Source: Edolisoma coerulescens (lineage: Eukaryota > Chordata > Aves > Passeriformes > Campephagidae). From it: 64,000 nucleotides of DNA. Within the stretch, counting starts at the first letter, position 1. Every line of letters starts with the position of its first letter. Position numbers and translations under genes: made by a program. A model generated the notes under the pieces. The model saw only the letters and a program-made list of their open reading frames with translations. It did not search any database and had not been told where the DNA came from. The stretch spans positions 1,051,715 to 1,115,714 of the forward strand of contig VWZW01000500.1 in NCBI GenBank assembly GCA_013397115.1, in the 5' to 3' direction. Shown here one piece after another: positions 22,901 through 36,599 of this stretch.

Positions 22901-24987
22901 ATATTTTGAAACAAAAGCTGGCTTTTTTTGTAAGTCTGCATAAGAGTCAGCTACACCAAGCCCTTCAGCCCTTGTGTAAGCTGTTTGTTGGAGCCAGTTC
23001 AGTGACATATTCAGAAGACGGGGTAGGCAACAGTGAGAATTAAGTTCTCCATTAAATGTACCCATGGCCTTGTTTGGAGGAAAAGCAGAATAGAAATTTA
23101 TTTCTATTATGGTTGTAGTGAGTTAAAAGCTTGTTTTACCAAAACTTTTCTACGACTGAAGCAGAAGTGCAGTGTTGCATCTGACATTTAAGATTCAATA
23201 CTGTGATCATCTTGTGTTGTAGATGTCCCCTTTATTGTTGTAGCCCATACTGAAATGATTTCAGCAACTATTTTATTTCCAAAGTTTCACACTAAATTGT
23301 TTGATTTCTTTTTTGACTGGATATATTTGTCCAAGCTGTTGCAAATACTTTTTACCAAGTGAGTTGATTTCAAGTGCAAGTGAGAAATTATTTGAAATTT
23401 TTTGGCTCAGTTCTCTCTATATAGTCTATTAAGTTAATGAATGAACATATGAAGAAATGTGAAAGTCAGTATTTGATGCCAGTTTTCTCCAACATATCTA
23501 CATAATTCTCTTCATTTTAATGCCTGAAAACTAGCATATGGTATTGTATGCTCCTATTGTATGTGTGTTTCAAACTATAGTTTCCTTGGGGACTGTAAAA
23601 TTTTGTATTTGCGTGGTTAAGCTGAAGTTGGGTCAGTTTGTAAGAAAATGAGTGTTCATGTACATATCAGATAGTTTCACCCTTATAAAGCAAGAATTAT
23701 GTACTAGAAAATGGAGAGAACTTAGGAGATTGCACAGTTGTGAGCAGCAATGATGTGTTCATGGGTACTTCTTTGGCATTTCTCCGCTTCTCTAATTGTA
23801 GGTGGATTTTGCCAAGATAGAGTGTAGTAGTAACTGCAAGCTCAAAAATGTCCAGCCTTCAGCAAAATGTATAGCATATTATAAGCTTCACACAATCCAG
23901 GGAACTCTTTTTTTTCTCTTGTAAATATCTAGGAAAAAGGCAGGAATTGCATTTTCTTGAAGTCGTTATTTTCATGGAGCTGAACACAAATTTTTAATAG
24001 ATATTTAACAAAAGTCTTTTCTGTACTCATTGATAATGAATCCATAAAAACCCCATAACGTGGAGTGAAGACAAGGCAATAGAAAAAAATGAGTAAACCT
24101 GTGATGCTGTAGTGCAATATATTACAAAGTTATTACCAGATTAGAAATGCATGCTTACAAATGTCAAGATAATCCACTCAAACACATGTAAGACTATTGA
24201 AGACACAGCTAGCATACTTATCTTCAGACTTCCAACATAATACAAATATAAATTCAGATTGTAAACACAGATGGACAGTTAGGAATTTTCCTTCCTTGGC
24301 CTGTGGAAGTTCCATACACTGTGGATAAATTCCATATGTGTTGCTGAAACGTGTGTTGAACTTCAGCCAGTAGCTTAAGATCATGTTGAAGAAAATATTT
24401 CTAAAAGGTTTCAGATGAAGAAAGGTATTTGAGAATCTACAGAGGGCAGGAAGGTTGATTGGTGGGTCTGAGGATCAATACCAGAATTGGGTTTTTTGGG
24501 GGGATTTACTTTGACATTTGTTTTCATTGTGCAGTGTAATCCCCAGAAGCCAAAACCACTCCTGTTATAAAATGTCCCCGTAGACAACATGTGAAAATCT
24601 CACTTGCAAATCAGTTTCTACTAGAATCACAGCCTCTTAATTTTTTTTTTCTTTGTCATAATTCGTAGGCTGACAGCAGTCACACAGTATTCTGTGCTGT
24701 GTTGGTCTCACCAGATATAATATGAAAAAAAATTGTAGTGGGCAAAGCATTAACAGCAAAAATGTTTTATGTAGTTGTCATGCCCTTTCTTTTGACTAGT
24801 GTATTCCATTATATGAGTAAGTATAAAATAACGTCATTTTTATTCTTAGAAATATCAACATCTATTAATTTTGGGGTTTTATGCAAGCACACAATATAAT
24901 AGAATATTATGTATAATTTTAAATAGACTTTTTGCATTATTACAAAGACTTGTAGAGCATCCCATATCACACAGTCTGAATACTGAC

Positions 24988-25012
24988 TTTCTCATCTTTC
25001 TCATCTTTCTCA
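24988..25012. repeat. 9-bp tandem repeat, 2.8 copies
   Basis: TTTCTCATC is repeated with no mismatch for 25 bases. It is pyrimidine-rich on the sense strand. Confidence 0.85.
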
Positions 25013-28000
25013 GTTTCTACAGTTAAGTCAGAAACTTAATGTTTTTCAATATTGTTAGGTAATGTTTAGGTAATGTTAATTCACAGGCTTTAGTTACCCA
25101 GGAATAAAACCTGGACTTCTTGATTTGCAATTATTTAGAAATCTGTGAACTGCAGCTCTTGGCAAGTACTTTATGTTTAAATTAAAACAGTTGTTTCTAC
25201 TATGTGCTTTGTTAGTTGAAAAGGGCATATATGGCAAGGCACTGGAAGGAAAAGTTGTTGTTGAAAAAAACAAAACTTCAACAATAGGTAACAGAAAAAA
25301 TTTAATGTGATACAACTTTTTTTTCACCCCCTCAATATGTAATAACTCACACATGCACAACTCCTGTAGTCTCCAGGGGGCAACTGCATTCACATGCATC
25401 AAAAGAAATAGTTCAGTTAAACCAACTCTCCCTACCCCGCAATAATTACCACAGGTTTACACTGAGATATAGTTGCAAAAGGTTAGTCAGTAGGGCATCT
25501 GCAAATCAAGTTATATGTCAACTCTACATCAATAACCTCATTATATGAGATGTTAGTATTTCAGCACATGACTGTCCAATATAGCATTCCACATATAGCT
25601 CATTTTTAACTTTTACATTGAGTTATAGCTCATCTAATATTTTACTGAATTATGTATTTAAACACTCTATATTACATAAATTACAATCAATGACAAAAGC
25701 AATGATTTAGATTGAAATTCTACAAAGTGAAATTGCAAAAAAATGTCTGACCCTATTTGTGTAGCTTCCTTGAATATAAGATGAATATAGGATGTTGAAC
25801 CCTATAATATAAAAGAAGTGTAATGGAAATCAGTATTAGCATAGATTTTCTAGTTTAGGCATTGCTTAAAAATGTTACCAATAGATTTTTCATTTTCAGT
25901 TACTGCAAGTGAAAGCTGTTTTCCTATATCAAAGAAGCAAAAAAGTAAATACGTTCTAAAAATACAAGAAATTACCTAAATTCTGTGCAAACTCCCTCCA
26001 TCTACTTTCTTATATTTGTAGCTTATACACAAGCTACTTTTGCTGAAAGCTTGATAGGCTGGATGAAAAGATAGAAAGGTTTTCAAAAACCTTCTTGTGG
26101 TTTGCATCAAGCTCAGATTTCTACCAAGTTCCATAATTTGGTCTCGTATTTACCTGGTTAGGAACCAGTGAGAGCTGCTGCTGCTGTTTGTCACTCTCCA
26201 TAGAGCATTTGGAAGTCTGTTACTAATACATCTGGTCAGCAACAAAAGTTCTGCTTGAGTAAGTCTAAGTAGAACTGTTTTGGTTGGTTGTTAATAAGCC
26301 AGATTTATACTTCTCTCTCATTATGGGTGTTCTGTAATAGCCTTATACACCATTACTTACAGGCTCTCTTGTGCACAGACTGGAAGGAGAAGGGAGGCGA
26401 AGAAAATTCCTATCTAATCTTGTCTAGAGCACCCCTACCTTGGAAATTATTTATTGTAACCCCATCTTTGCTCTGAGAAGCTTTCATGTGAGAGATTTCA
26501 GCAGAAAATTCCAGAGCCAAATTTCATTGTAAGGTAAAAAAAGGGGAAAAAAAATCGGTGTTAAATTAAGAACTCCCAAATTAGTGAAAACATGCCTTAT
26601 TAATAGATCTCAGAGTATCTAAAGAATAGATGTGTAAGTAATATATTGAATGAAAATGAGGCATAAGAAATAAAGGTTGTGTGCAAGGTGTCCCAGAGGT
26701 TTGATGGCACCATTAAGGAGCACAGACTTTGTCTATCCAACTGACTAGGCAGTGTTAGTAGTCTTTTGATTCTCAGAGGATGGTGAACAACAGCTGCACA
26801 TGGAGAAAGAGAAGAGTACTGATATTTGCAGTTTAGAAGCAGCTGTCTTTTTAAGCAGAATTGTCAAGATAATCAGATAATTCAGCAACAAACACTGGAG
26901 TGCAGTACATTAAATTTTATAGAAGGCTCTTCTTTCAAGTTACAGCAAGGGTCCTTAACAAGCATTTCTTTGATCCATTACTTCTGTTTATATTTTTCCA
27001 TTTCTCCTTTTCCTTGGGAAAGTCTGTTTAGCTTTCTGCATCTGACAAAGACTCCTCTACAAACACCTTGGAGAAAGCTTGACAGATTAGGGATACTTTT
27101 GAATCCCAATGTTTTCACTAAATAAATGTATTAATACAATTGGAGCTTTTTTCTATGACACCTTTAATAATTGTAAATAGGGGAAAAAATGAATGTATTT
27201 TAAAATATTAGTCTAATGTAGATAAACTATAAAAATGTTAACTTTGAATCTGAAAAACCACAACTATGCACAGAATACAGATTTTTTTTTTTCCATATTG
27301 CCTTTTAAAAAGTACATTTCAAGTTATTCTCTGTATTTCTATGATATTTTAGTGACAGGAATTAGAAATTCCTTTAGTGGCATAAAGTTTTATTGAGCAA
27401 TATTATTTGGCATCAGGTAGTCATGTTTCTTTTCACACTTGCATATTGGCATAATGAAAGAAGCATTTTACACCTTCTCTTTAGCTGTCACATACCTTTG
27501 TCATATTGAGAACTACCATAATTTAGCCATCTAGAAGTTATGACAGAGATAAAAGCCAGGTGTTTGTGATCCCCTCCTCCTCTTTGTTTTTTTAAACTTC
27601 AAAGGGACATTGTAACAATGTGAACAGTGTGTCACATGAGTGCTATAGTCTCTTCATTTCGAAGAAAGAATTTTGTGTTTTCCTGCACATGGGGTGAATT
27701 CCTGGCTGTAGTAAAGTTAATGTGATTTTTGCCACTGCCTCGTCAGACAAAGCTTTCTCACATGAAGAGAAAGTAATTAAAAAAACCCTGTACAGACAAA
27801 AAATAAACTTAAAAGGTCATTGAGAAAGCAGATCTCAAGTACAAATGGAAACGGTCCATTGTCATTCATCATTTACATCTGATCTGTTGATGGGAATTGT
27901 AATTTGTGAGAAAGTCCTTCTGCAGTCAGCTGTAAGGCTTGTCAAAATTGGCTTTTCTGTCTGGGTGTTCTTTTATAAGAACATTTGGCTGCCAAGTCCT

Positions 28001-29076
28001 AGCAAATATAATTATTTCTCTTAATACAGACATTAGAAAAGATTGCTCAGAGGCTGCTGTCTGGCTCTTGTGCTTTCAGCATGGGCTTTGATCCTTTGTA
28101 CATGATGGCTTTGTTAACCTTTTTCTCATGAAACTGCTAAACACTAAAATAATTAGTGCTATAAGCAGGATAACCAGTAACTTGAACTCTTTTTTTGTCT
28201 CATTTTTCTCTATCTGAACTAAGTGTATCACAAGAACACTAGAAAGCTATCATATAAAACATCTCCTAATAGCTTCCTGCATAGAAACCTTAGCTGTGTC
28301 TTCCAGCAAGGTTCTGAAGATCCTGGTGTCTCTGATAGGGTCTGTCTTTTGTTTTGTCATCTGTTTTCTTAATTATTTTTTTCTCCCTCAAATTTATTGT
28401 TCCCAAAACTAGTTCTTGAGTGCAACACAGGTGGCCAGATGTTTCAAATAGTGATTGAAAGTCAGTAAATTGGGCAGAATGTAACTGTAGCATTTGTGCT
28501 TTAAAGGAAAGTGTAATCAGTAATAAACTCAGTGAGCTAGTAAATGTTTTTCAAAGTGTTGGGATACTGAAAAATAGCTCAGTGCTTGCATGAAAATTTG
28601 AGATATTTAGCACTGAATTGCCAAGGGAAAAAAAGAACTTTTCCACTATCTTTTTAAATGTAATTGAACAAAATCTAGTCCATAATATGAATATGTCAGC
28701 TGTAGTATGAATCCAGAATAAATTTAAGAAATTGCGTAGACTACTTCCGTTAGTGTAGAACTGCGTGTGTGTTTCTGGAAAGTATCTCTGCTTCATGGAA
28801 TTAATATTTGAAATATGAACCAGTGGAAGTCTGCTTAAGAGAACATGCATTTTCTGAGGCTTTCAGTCATTGTCACATTCAGTATCCATATTGCTGTTAC
28901 ACGTCAAAACGTGTTTAGAAAAGACAGTCAAAGGAATAAAATCTTTACAGGCATCATGAAGGCTATTTAAAGAAAATTATATTGGCTCAGAGGAAATGGA
29001 TACCACCTATCATAAACTGCTTTAATAAGACCAAACGGAAACCAGCACAGTTAAACAGCATGATAAAGGAAGATAT

Positions 29077-29146
29077 CAAAAAAACCCCCCAAAAAACCCA
29101 AACCCAAACAAAAAAAAACAAAACCAAAAAAACTTCCCCAAACTGA
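29077..29146. repeat. A/C-rich low-complexity tract
   Basis: About 70 bases are almost only A and C, mixing A runs with C6 and C3 clusters and two adjacent CCCAAA units. The complementary strand therefore carries GGGTTTGGG followed by six T and six G. It has no open frame and no repeat body attached. A shorter tract of the same character lies just after exon C. Confidence 0.75.
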
Positions 29147-29532
29147 AATTTGTCTAGTTCAGAAAAACAGAATCATAAAACCTGGCAAGTAAAAAAAGCA
29201 CAAATAGGCAGACCATGAAATGCATGAAGCACAATAAGGAATAAGTAATGAAATTCACTCGAACTGGTAATTTTCAAATGTGTCAGAAGGAGGAAGCCTA
29301 CCAGAGAATCTATAGAGCCAAAGATAATCAAGGCATATAGAGAGTGCTTTCAGAAAATAGGGTCGTGAGGTCAAAAAAATGAAAGATATTTCTTTCCGGT
29401 GTTCGCAGAGGAGGAACTTGGGTAGGTTCTGCTTCTAGAACTCCTTTTTACAGGCAAAGTATTGGAAGATGTGTCTCAGAGTGAGGTGACAGCAGAAGAC
29501 ATTGCACAACAGTTACTAAAATTGCAGTGCCG

Positions 29533-29635
29533 TCATCATAGGATCAGGGGATAATTCAGGTTCAAAGGTACCACCAAGTTCAAACTCCTGTTAAAGGTAG
29601 GGCAGGCTTGTGGTCAGGCCAAGTTCCTCTCAGTA
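29533..29635 (-). mobile_element. Old CR1 LINE 3' fragment
   Basis: Reading on the plus strand, CATCATAGGATCAGGGGATA is followed by AATTCAGGTT, an AAGGTACC-type motif, CAAACTCCTG, GGCAGG and TGGTCAGGCCAAGTTCCTC. This is the reverse-complement order of motifs at the avian CR1 3' end (ATCATAGAAT, GGTTGGAAGG, CCAACCTCCTG, CAGGCCAGGTTGCTC). The element thus reads on the minus strand, with its 3' terminus at the left. It is strongly diverged and truncated after about 100 bases. No coding part remains. Confidence 0.65.
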
Positions 29636-29852
29636 CCAAGCAGTTTTCATGCTAACCTTCTTGAAGATTAAAGGTGAAATACGTGAATTTCTACCTTGCC
29701 TAAGAACTGAAGGGTGACTAATGTGACATCTGTTTCTAAAAGGAGTTCCATGTAAGTTTTGGAAAACTACCTCCACATATGATATCTGTATTGGACAAAT
29801 CAAGAGAAATTGTTTTTTAAAAGGTGGAGTTAGTGGGCACTTGACCAACTAA

Positions 29853-29877
29853 TTTACCAACATAGTATGTTGGTAAA
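29853..29877. repeat. 25-bp palindrome with perfect 12-bp arms
   Basis: TTTACCAACATA and TATGTTGGTAAA are exact reverse complements around one central G. This is the longest perfect near-gapless palindrome I saw in the window. It lies about 220 bases right of an old CR1 fragment. It could be a cruciform-prone site, a dimeric protein-binding site or a relic of inverted duplication. Confidence 0.75.
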
Positions 29878-31052
29878 GAAGGAAGGTGCTTTTCTGAAAA
29901 ATTAAGTCATTCCTCATAAGTTCACAAGTCATCGTATTTTTCAGAAGTCCCATTAAGTCCTGCATTAAGACTGTTCGTCGTGTTTTTAAAATGCCTGGAA
30001 AAGAGTGAATAGTTTAAAGAAATTCAGCATCGTCCACTTGAAGACCAAGGATTGTTTCTTTGGTTGTGCTTCCCTGTGAACTCAGGACACTGGATAGTAT
30101 TTGAAAACAAGCCCCATAAGAGAAAGTTAAAAATGACAACTGTCATAGAATAAGAAAGCCATTATGATATGAAGCTATATAATCATGTTACTAATGGCTA
30201 AAATCTTAAATGTTACTGGGAAAAGTTTAGTGAAAAAGGTTATGCAGAGCAGAAAAGAACATTTTGGCAAATTCAGGCTGATTTATGATGGTAGGAGGAG
30301 CTCTGTGGGTTTTCATGGTTTTGACCTTAAACCTGCAAAAATATGTTGGATTTGGCAATGTTTCACTTGCAATTTTGGCTTTCTTCAAGGCCAGAAGTCA
30401 AAGAAACATTTGGGATGTGAATCAAAGCCAAAGAAAAGGTTTGGATGAACCATATATGCCATAACAGCCAAGTTTCACACAACTCTGATTTTCTTTTTTC
30501 CCCCTTTCTTTGTTTCTTTACACTTTTTTCCAGAACTGCTTTTCTATCTCAGTCTTAATGGATAGGAATCTCTATACCCAGTAAAAGTGTTTTTACTCTT
30601 CATGCCTGAGGGGATGAGAAGGGAGAACTCAAAGGTTTTGTCTCTCCTTTTTGCATTACAGCAGAATTTGAACAAAAATATTGCACCTGAAATGATAAGG
30701 TGTCTTCCTGTCCATTTTGAGAATATTTTTAGTGGTAGTGATAATGTTAGATACTTAGCCTTCCTTGTGTGTGTTTCAGATTACAAAATGACTTAATTAA
30801 AGCATCCAAAACACTGAAGGGTTTAAGAGAAGGATATAGTTTTGTTTCTTTCTATCACTTATTAACAAGTATCTCTTAAATCTGGTCATGTAAATACCAC
30901 TTTCCATGAAGACAGACACGCCTCTACAGTAAATGGTGCATGTTCTGCATCTCATTTGGATCTCGTGAAGCTGTGGGATATGATACATTCAAGCTGCTGA
31001 TCTGAGAAAGTGTCTCAAATCCATGGTCTTTATATGCACATCAGACACTATA

Positions 31053-31081
31053 CATATGGTAAATGATAAACATACCATATG
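31053..31081. repeat. 9-bp inverted repeat, 11-base spacer
   Basis: CATATGGTA (31053-31061) and TACCATATG (31073-31081) match perfectly. Each arm contains the palindrome CATATG, an E-box-type hexamer, so the site is also a pair of E-boxes 20 bases apart. Confidence 0.5.
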
Positions 31082-34000
31082 GGATTTGGGAAGTTAAGAC
31101 TATCAAATTCCTGTCCCATTATTTTTTCTTACATTGTATGGTCAAATCAAAACCATATTATTCTTCACATTATTAAGGAGTTATGTTTGTGGCCCCATTT
31201 ATAAGGTTACAAAACCAATCACGCTTTAAGCTTGCCTTTGGACTAGAAATTTTCCTGGTTACACTCAGGTTGTCATTAAAAAAAAAAAAAAAGAAGAAAG
31301 GGGGTGGGTAGTGTTTGTGAAGTTTGCAGAGTTCGGCCAATTTTTGAATTACAGTTTTGAAAACTTCACATGTAACCGTAGCCAAATATTACAGCTCAAA
31401 ACAGCTGAGCTTAAGGTTGATTTTGAAAACTTAGTTTTCCAGAATTTTATTGTGTATATTGTGAAGGTGTTATCTGGAAAAAATAGTTTCAGACCTGACA
31501 GTATGGTGACTACATGTGCACTTTCACGATGGTTTTATTTTTTGTGTTGGCTTTGTGGACTGGAACACCTTAGTATCCTCAACTGAACTGTCAAGTGTTT
31601 ATCTAAAAATTATAAATTTTGTATGTCCTTCTTCACTTACTTTCAGATGGCAAAATTATTTTCATCTTCAAAGAAGATTGAAATTAGTTACTCTGTTGAA
31701 GAGTTTCCCAAAATTGAACTTGCTCTGTTGTAGAAATGTGAATTTGCATTAGGTTTGTAATTTGTCTTGGAACTTTACTATTTCTTGAGCAACAATTAAC
31801 CTTCAGTTCATTAAACAGATATTAGAAAAGCAGCTTAACCACAGTAAACTATGGCAATAGGAAGCTGTGGGTAATATGGGAGGAACTAGAAAACAAAGCT
31901 CCTTGGAAAGTATGTCAGGAATCGTGGGGAGGGAGATTTTGTTACTCTGCATGCTGCATAACCTGCCTTGTGCTACTTGGAAAGCAAGGGCTGTGTCCTG
32001 AGTGCATCAGAATGCAGCTCTTTTTGTGTTCCCTTCCCATGGTAAGTCAATACAGTTTAGGGGGAGAGACTCTTTTGTGCTACATGTCTGTGGTTGAAAA
32101 CTCTGTAGCTTAGCGTAGACTTCCCCCACCTGTTTCGTTGTTTGTATTTTTATTTTGGAGGTGTCCCAGTAGGTTTCTGCTATAACTAAGAATAAAAAAG
32201 CTAGAATTACATTCTCTTTGATGTCTCTCTCTTTTATTTCTTAGATTAGTTTTTCACCAAGGGATGTGTGCAATTTGTAAGCAGCAGGAATATGGGTGGG
32301 TAAAGTTTGTTACTTATGGAATGTATAGTTATTTCTTTCCATGAAGATGTTACAGGTTTTTCTTCTAGAGATGTTGTGTTGATGCTGAAGAATGTGTGGA
32401 AAAAAAATTATATTCCACCCTTATTTTATGTTCTTCACAGCATCCGTTTCTCCAGGGACAGGCAGCGGAGAGAAGGTTCTGTCTGCAGGTGGCCTTTATG
32501 TAGATTCATAAACATGTGAAAGGCCTCTGCACTCTTGTACTGACACTTTGGATGTTTGGACAGTTTGGTCCTGTTAACAGACATTTCATCAGTGAGAAGA
32601 CTCCCTGAAAACTGCACAGGAAAGAAGAGTCAGACACGTAATGCTGTAGTCTTGGGGGAAGTGGAATAAAACATTCTGAAGAGAGATGGAATACTAGAAA
32701 TACATGGGAGTTATATGAAATACAAGGCTACCAACATAGAGAATTCTGAAATTATTTATTTTTGAACTTACAGAAATAATTACTGTAAACAATTAAAATG
32801 TCTGTTTCTTTGGAAAGCACTAGTTAGGGCACCAATACAAACCTGCAGCTTTTGGTAGTGGGCTGAATTCTGTGCAGTGTACTTAGCTAAGAAATGACAT
32901 TATGAATTCCCACTTCATATGTCATGACCTGATCTCATCAGTTGAGCTGGGGTTGGGGAACACTGTGTGTAAGGTGTACTTTTTCTCATTGTACTTATTA
33001 GTAAGAGCTACAATAGTATGTTAGAAAGGAGATAGGGATTTGACTGTAGGGTGGGTGAGACTATGTACCAGACCTGACTGGATTCCTTAATCTGAAAACC
33101 TTTGGACCAAAATATTATATGGATGACAGCCACAAGACTTACACCTTGGAATATCAGAAGCAGGGAGGTAGAAGATGGGCTCTTGGTTTTGTTTACCAAA
33201 TAGGAAATGACTCTATCTCTAGGGGTTCTCTGAGTGAATCTGCTTTATCCGTGGAGCTGGCATATAAATCAATCTCTTCATTTTAACTGGTTCTTTTCCT
33301 TGCCAGCCAGGGATTCAGATTACCCAGCTGTATCCCTACTGCAAAGCACTGTTATCAGTTGTGTAATGAAACCCTAGCACGAGAACTTTATTTGACCTAT
33401 CCAGTATACATGTGGCTCAGGAGTCACAGTCAGGAGACCCATTTCACATACAGCCAAAATGTGCCTTAGGATAAAAAAAGATAAGCATGTATAAATCTTT
33501 TAAAGACAGTCAACTCAAACAAGGAAACTCTTATAACTAAAGAATTAAGCATCTCCTGCTCTTAGTGAGCATACATTTAGACCTGAAGTTTAACTGAGCT
33601 GTGTTGGAATCCATTGAAATTATCCCATTAAAATGAAAGAACAACACACTGATTTCATTGGTTCTTTAATTATGCAAAACAGAAACATCTAGGAAATATG
33701 TTTACATGAAAAATTATCTGGTGGCAACAGAAGCAGCAGTAAAACTGATCTAGAAGGAATGGTACTCTTACACAGCATTTTGGGGGAATCTGCACCAAGA
33801 GAACTTTTTCGTAGCCTGTAAGAAAGGTAAAATTTATGTTTTAATGAAATTCAGGAAAACTATAGTTCCCAGAATGACCCCAAGACTAAAAAGACGATCC
33901 ATTTCTTTCTGCAGGACCCTAAAATTGATACTGGTTGAAGGCAGTGAAAGTATCAGGCTAAAGCTAAAAATGTGAAAAGGAGCTGGAATCCGTAGGGAAG

Positions 34001-36599
34001 GTGTTCTTAGGCTGCAAAAGTGAAATGGAGTTACACGGTACTGCCCTGTCTCAGAACTTCTAGAGTTGTTCAGTGCCCAGGTAATGCCTAAGTAAGGAGG
34101 ATGTGCTTTAATTGCTGTGTGGGTACAGAGAATCTGTTGCTCAGTTACTTCAGACTTAGGTAGTAGAAGATTAATATAATGAATTTAAGACCCCTGTTTT
34201 ATAACCTTGAGCATACTACCAGTTAGGTCTGTGCTTTCTAAAATGCTATGGAAATGTGTATGAAAATGTTTTAGAATATCTGAGACTGCAGGAAAAATCT
34301 AAAAATATTATACTTGGACCTTTTTAAGAGTCTGTGAAGTGAATTTAGTTTTTATAGAGCTTTTTAAATTTTTTTTTTTTTTAACTTTTAAATCTGAACA
34401 AAAGCCCTAAACTTTATACCTGGAGAAGAATTGGTGTCATTTTCTCTGTTCTTCTCCCCCACGCCCCAAACCATATCCTGAACATGAAAAAAACTTTATG
34501 GTGTAAGTCACCAATTGCTTGTAAAATCCCAGAATAAACTCTAGACATCAAGGCCCATAATCAATCCAGCTGGTGTCTTACTTTCCAAGGAAAGAATCCA
34601 AAATGGCAGCTCAAATGACTGTTTCATGAGTCATCTGAACTGTGGTACAGAGCTTTTTGGAGAAAAATGGTTTCCTGAGATTTTCATACGATCATTGCAC
34701 TTCAGTAAGTAATAATGTATGTAATGATATGGTGTATGTACATTTTAAATTCCAGTGTTGTCAAGGAAAAATGTGCATTGCATTAGTGTAACATCTTGTG
34801 ATTTACAGTAGGGCACTTCTCTCCGCATTACTGAATACCAGAGGACCAAGAGTATCTGTCGAGCCTTATCTGTCTACTCACAGCTGTATTTAAGCAACTA
34901 ATACACGTTTCTATAAACAACTTGATTTATAACAAAGTTGGCCACTGAGAAGTAAAGTTTTCCTGAAGGGTAGGAGACGTGTCATTCTTCTTCGGGTTAG
35001 TGGGGAGATCACGAACGTCCAGCCCCTCTTGTGCCTTTTGGTGTTCAGTACTAAGCACTTTACTCTCCATACTTGTGAGTCCTTTTAAGTGTATAATATA
35101 TTCTGTCCTTTCCTAAATATTTATTTTATTTTCATGAAACTAAAGTGCTTTTTGTACTTTTATTCTAGTTGCTATTATTAACTCTTTGATAGAATTTCTT
35201 GATTTTATGTAGAAACATAGAGGGATTTGACTTTTATTTTTCTATTTTGGAACCTTAGTTGATTAAGATCTGTAACAGTCTCGCCAAAAGTGTTTTTTTC
35301 ACTCCATGCAAAAATTGACTGAAAATTTTCTTCAAGATATGAATCTTTTTGCATTTCCCTAAGCACTTTTTACCCAGGGCGGTTTTGGAGTTGTTTGTGG
35401 TTTATTTTATTTATATATTTTAAAAACCTGATTCCATATAAGGTCATACATTACGTTACTAAGGCTCTGAGGCTGAATTAGTGTAACCTGTGTCACAAAC
35501 CTGAGTGGTTTTTAGGTATTTCCCCAGAATGACTCTTAGACTCCAAGCCATGCACAGCAGTAACTTTAATTAACATCTGCAGTTTGTGTGATTGGTTCCC
35601 ACAGCTTGGAAACTCATTCTGTAATTTTGCATCGCAGCTACCCTCTGTGGGTATTAGTATAACAAATATGCCTTCCTGATGAATTGAGAACAAGTTGGTT
35701 GCAGCAGTGTTTTCAAAGAAGGAATCATCAGCATAAGAACTGGATCAGATAAGAGATACACCGACTTAATTTTTTTGTCCTTGTCAGCAGAAAAAAAAAA
35801 TAAAGTAAAATAATACAAGAATTGGTGCATGAAAAAATAAGATTAGGCAGAGTGTTTTTTCCTTGGTATACTGTCTCAGGTTTACCAGTGGGTGGCTGTA
35901 GGGACCTTTTGAGCTGGAAATAGCACATATACTGCCACTTATAGAAGCCAAAGGACTTACAATCAATAAAGCATTTAAAACTTTTGGGCACTAATTTTGG
36001 GGCTGAGAATCACCCAGATCCTTGAGCTGTACAACGTAAAATGTCATAATAAGAGATTTTCCTCTTATGTGGTTTTCAAGCCTGTTGCCTAGTAATGTCC
36101 TTAGGTGCCCATAATTCTTCAGCTGTGAGAAATAGTGAACAATAGTTCCCAGTTCACCTTTTCCATAGAGTCTCTTGCTTCTTTTTCAGTAATACATTTT
36201 CCAAGGTGAAAAGTACTGCTTGAAAGTCTGCCTTTCCTCGTTGCAGATGGCTTTGTTTGTCTTTCTTAACTAGGAGAGTAGATTCTTTTAGAATTATTTT
36301 TGGCAGGTCTGGAATGTTTTGTCTAGTGATTCTTTTGTGAATTTTATACTAGAAGATAAGATAAACAGGTTTTATATACATTTTAAATTGAAATTTCATA
36401 GAAAACAGGTCCAGAAGGGATGAGACAGCATCTTTTAGTGCATCCGTAGTACAAAGTGAGTATCAATTATACCATTGTTGTTTCTAAGTTTTTCTTGTTT
36501 TTAGTGACATATGTAATAACTTTGTTTATTATTCATAGTCTACAGGTATGAGAAAAAATTCTCTATTTTCTTACCTTAGTCTCTTTTTCTGTAATTCCA

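Noticed and set aside
33410..33450. GTGGCTCAGGAG, similar to codons for V-A-Q-E of the ERC1 insert exon.
   Set aside because: The neighbouring codons do not match, and no splice sites or coiled-coil pattern flank it.
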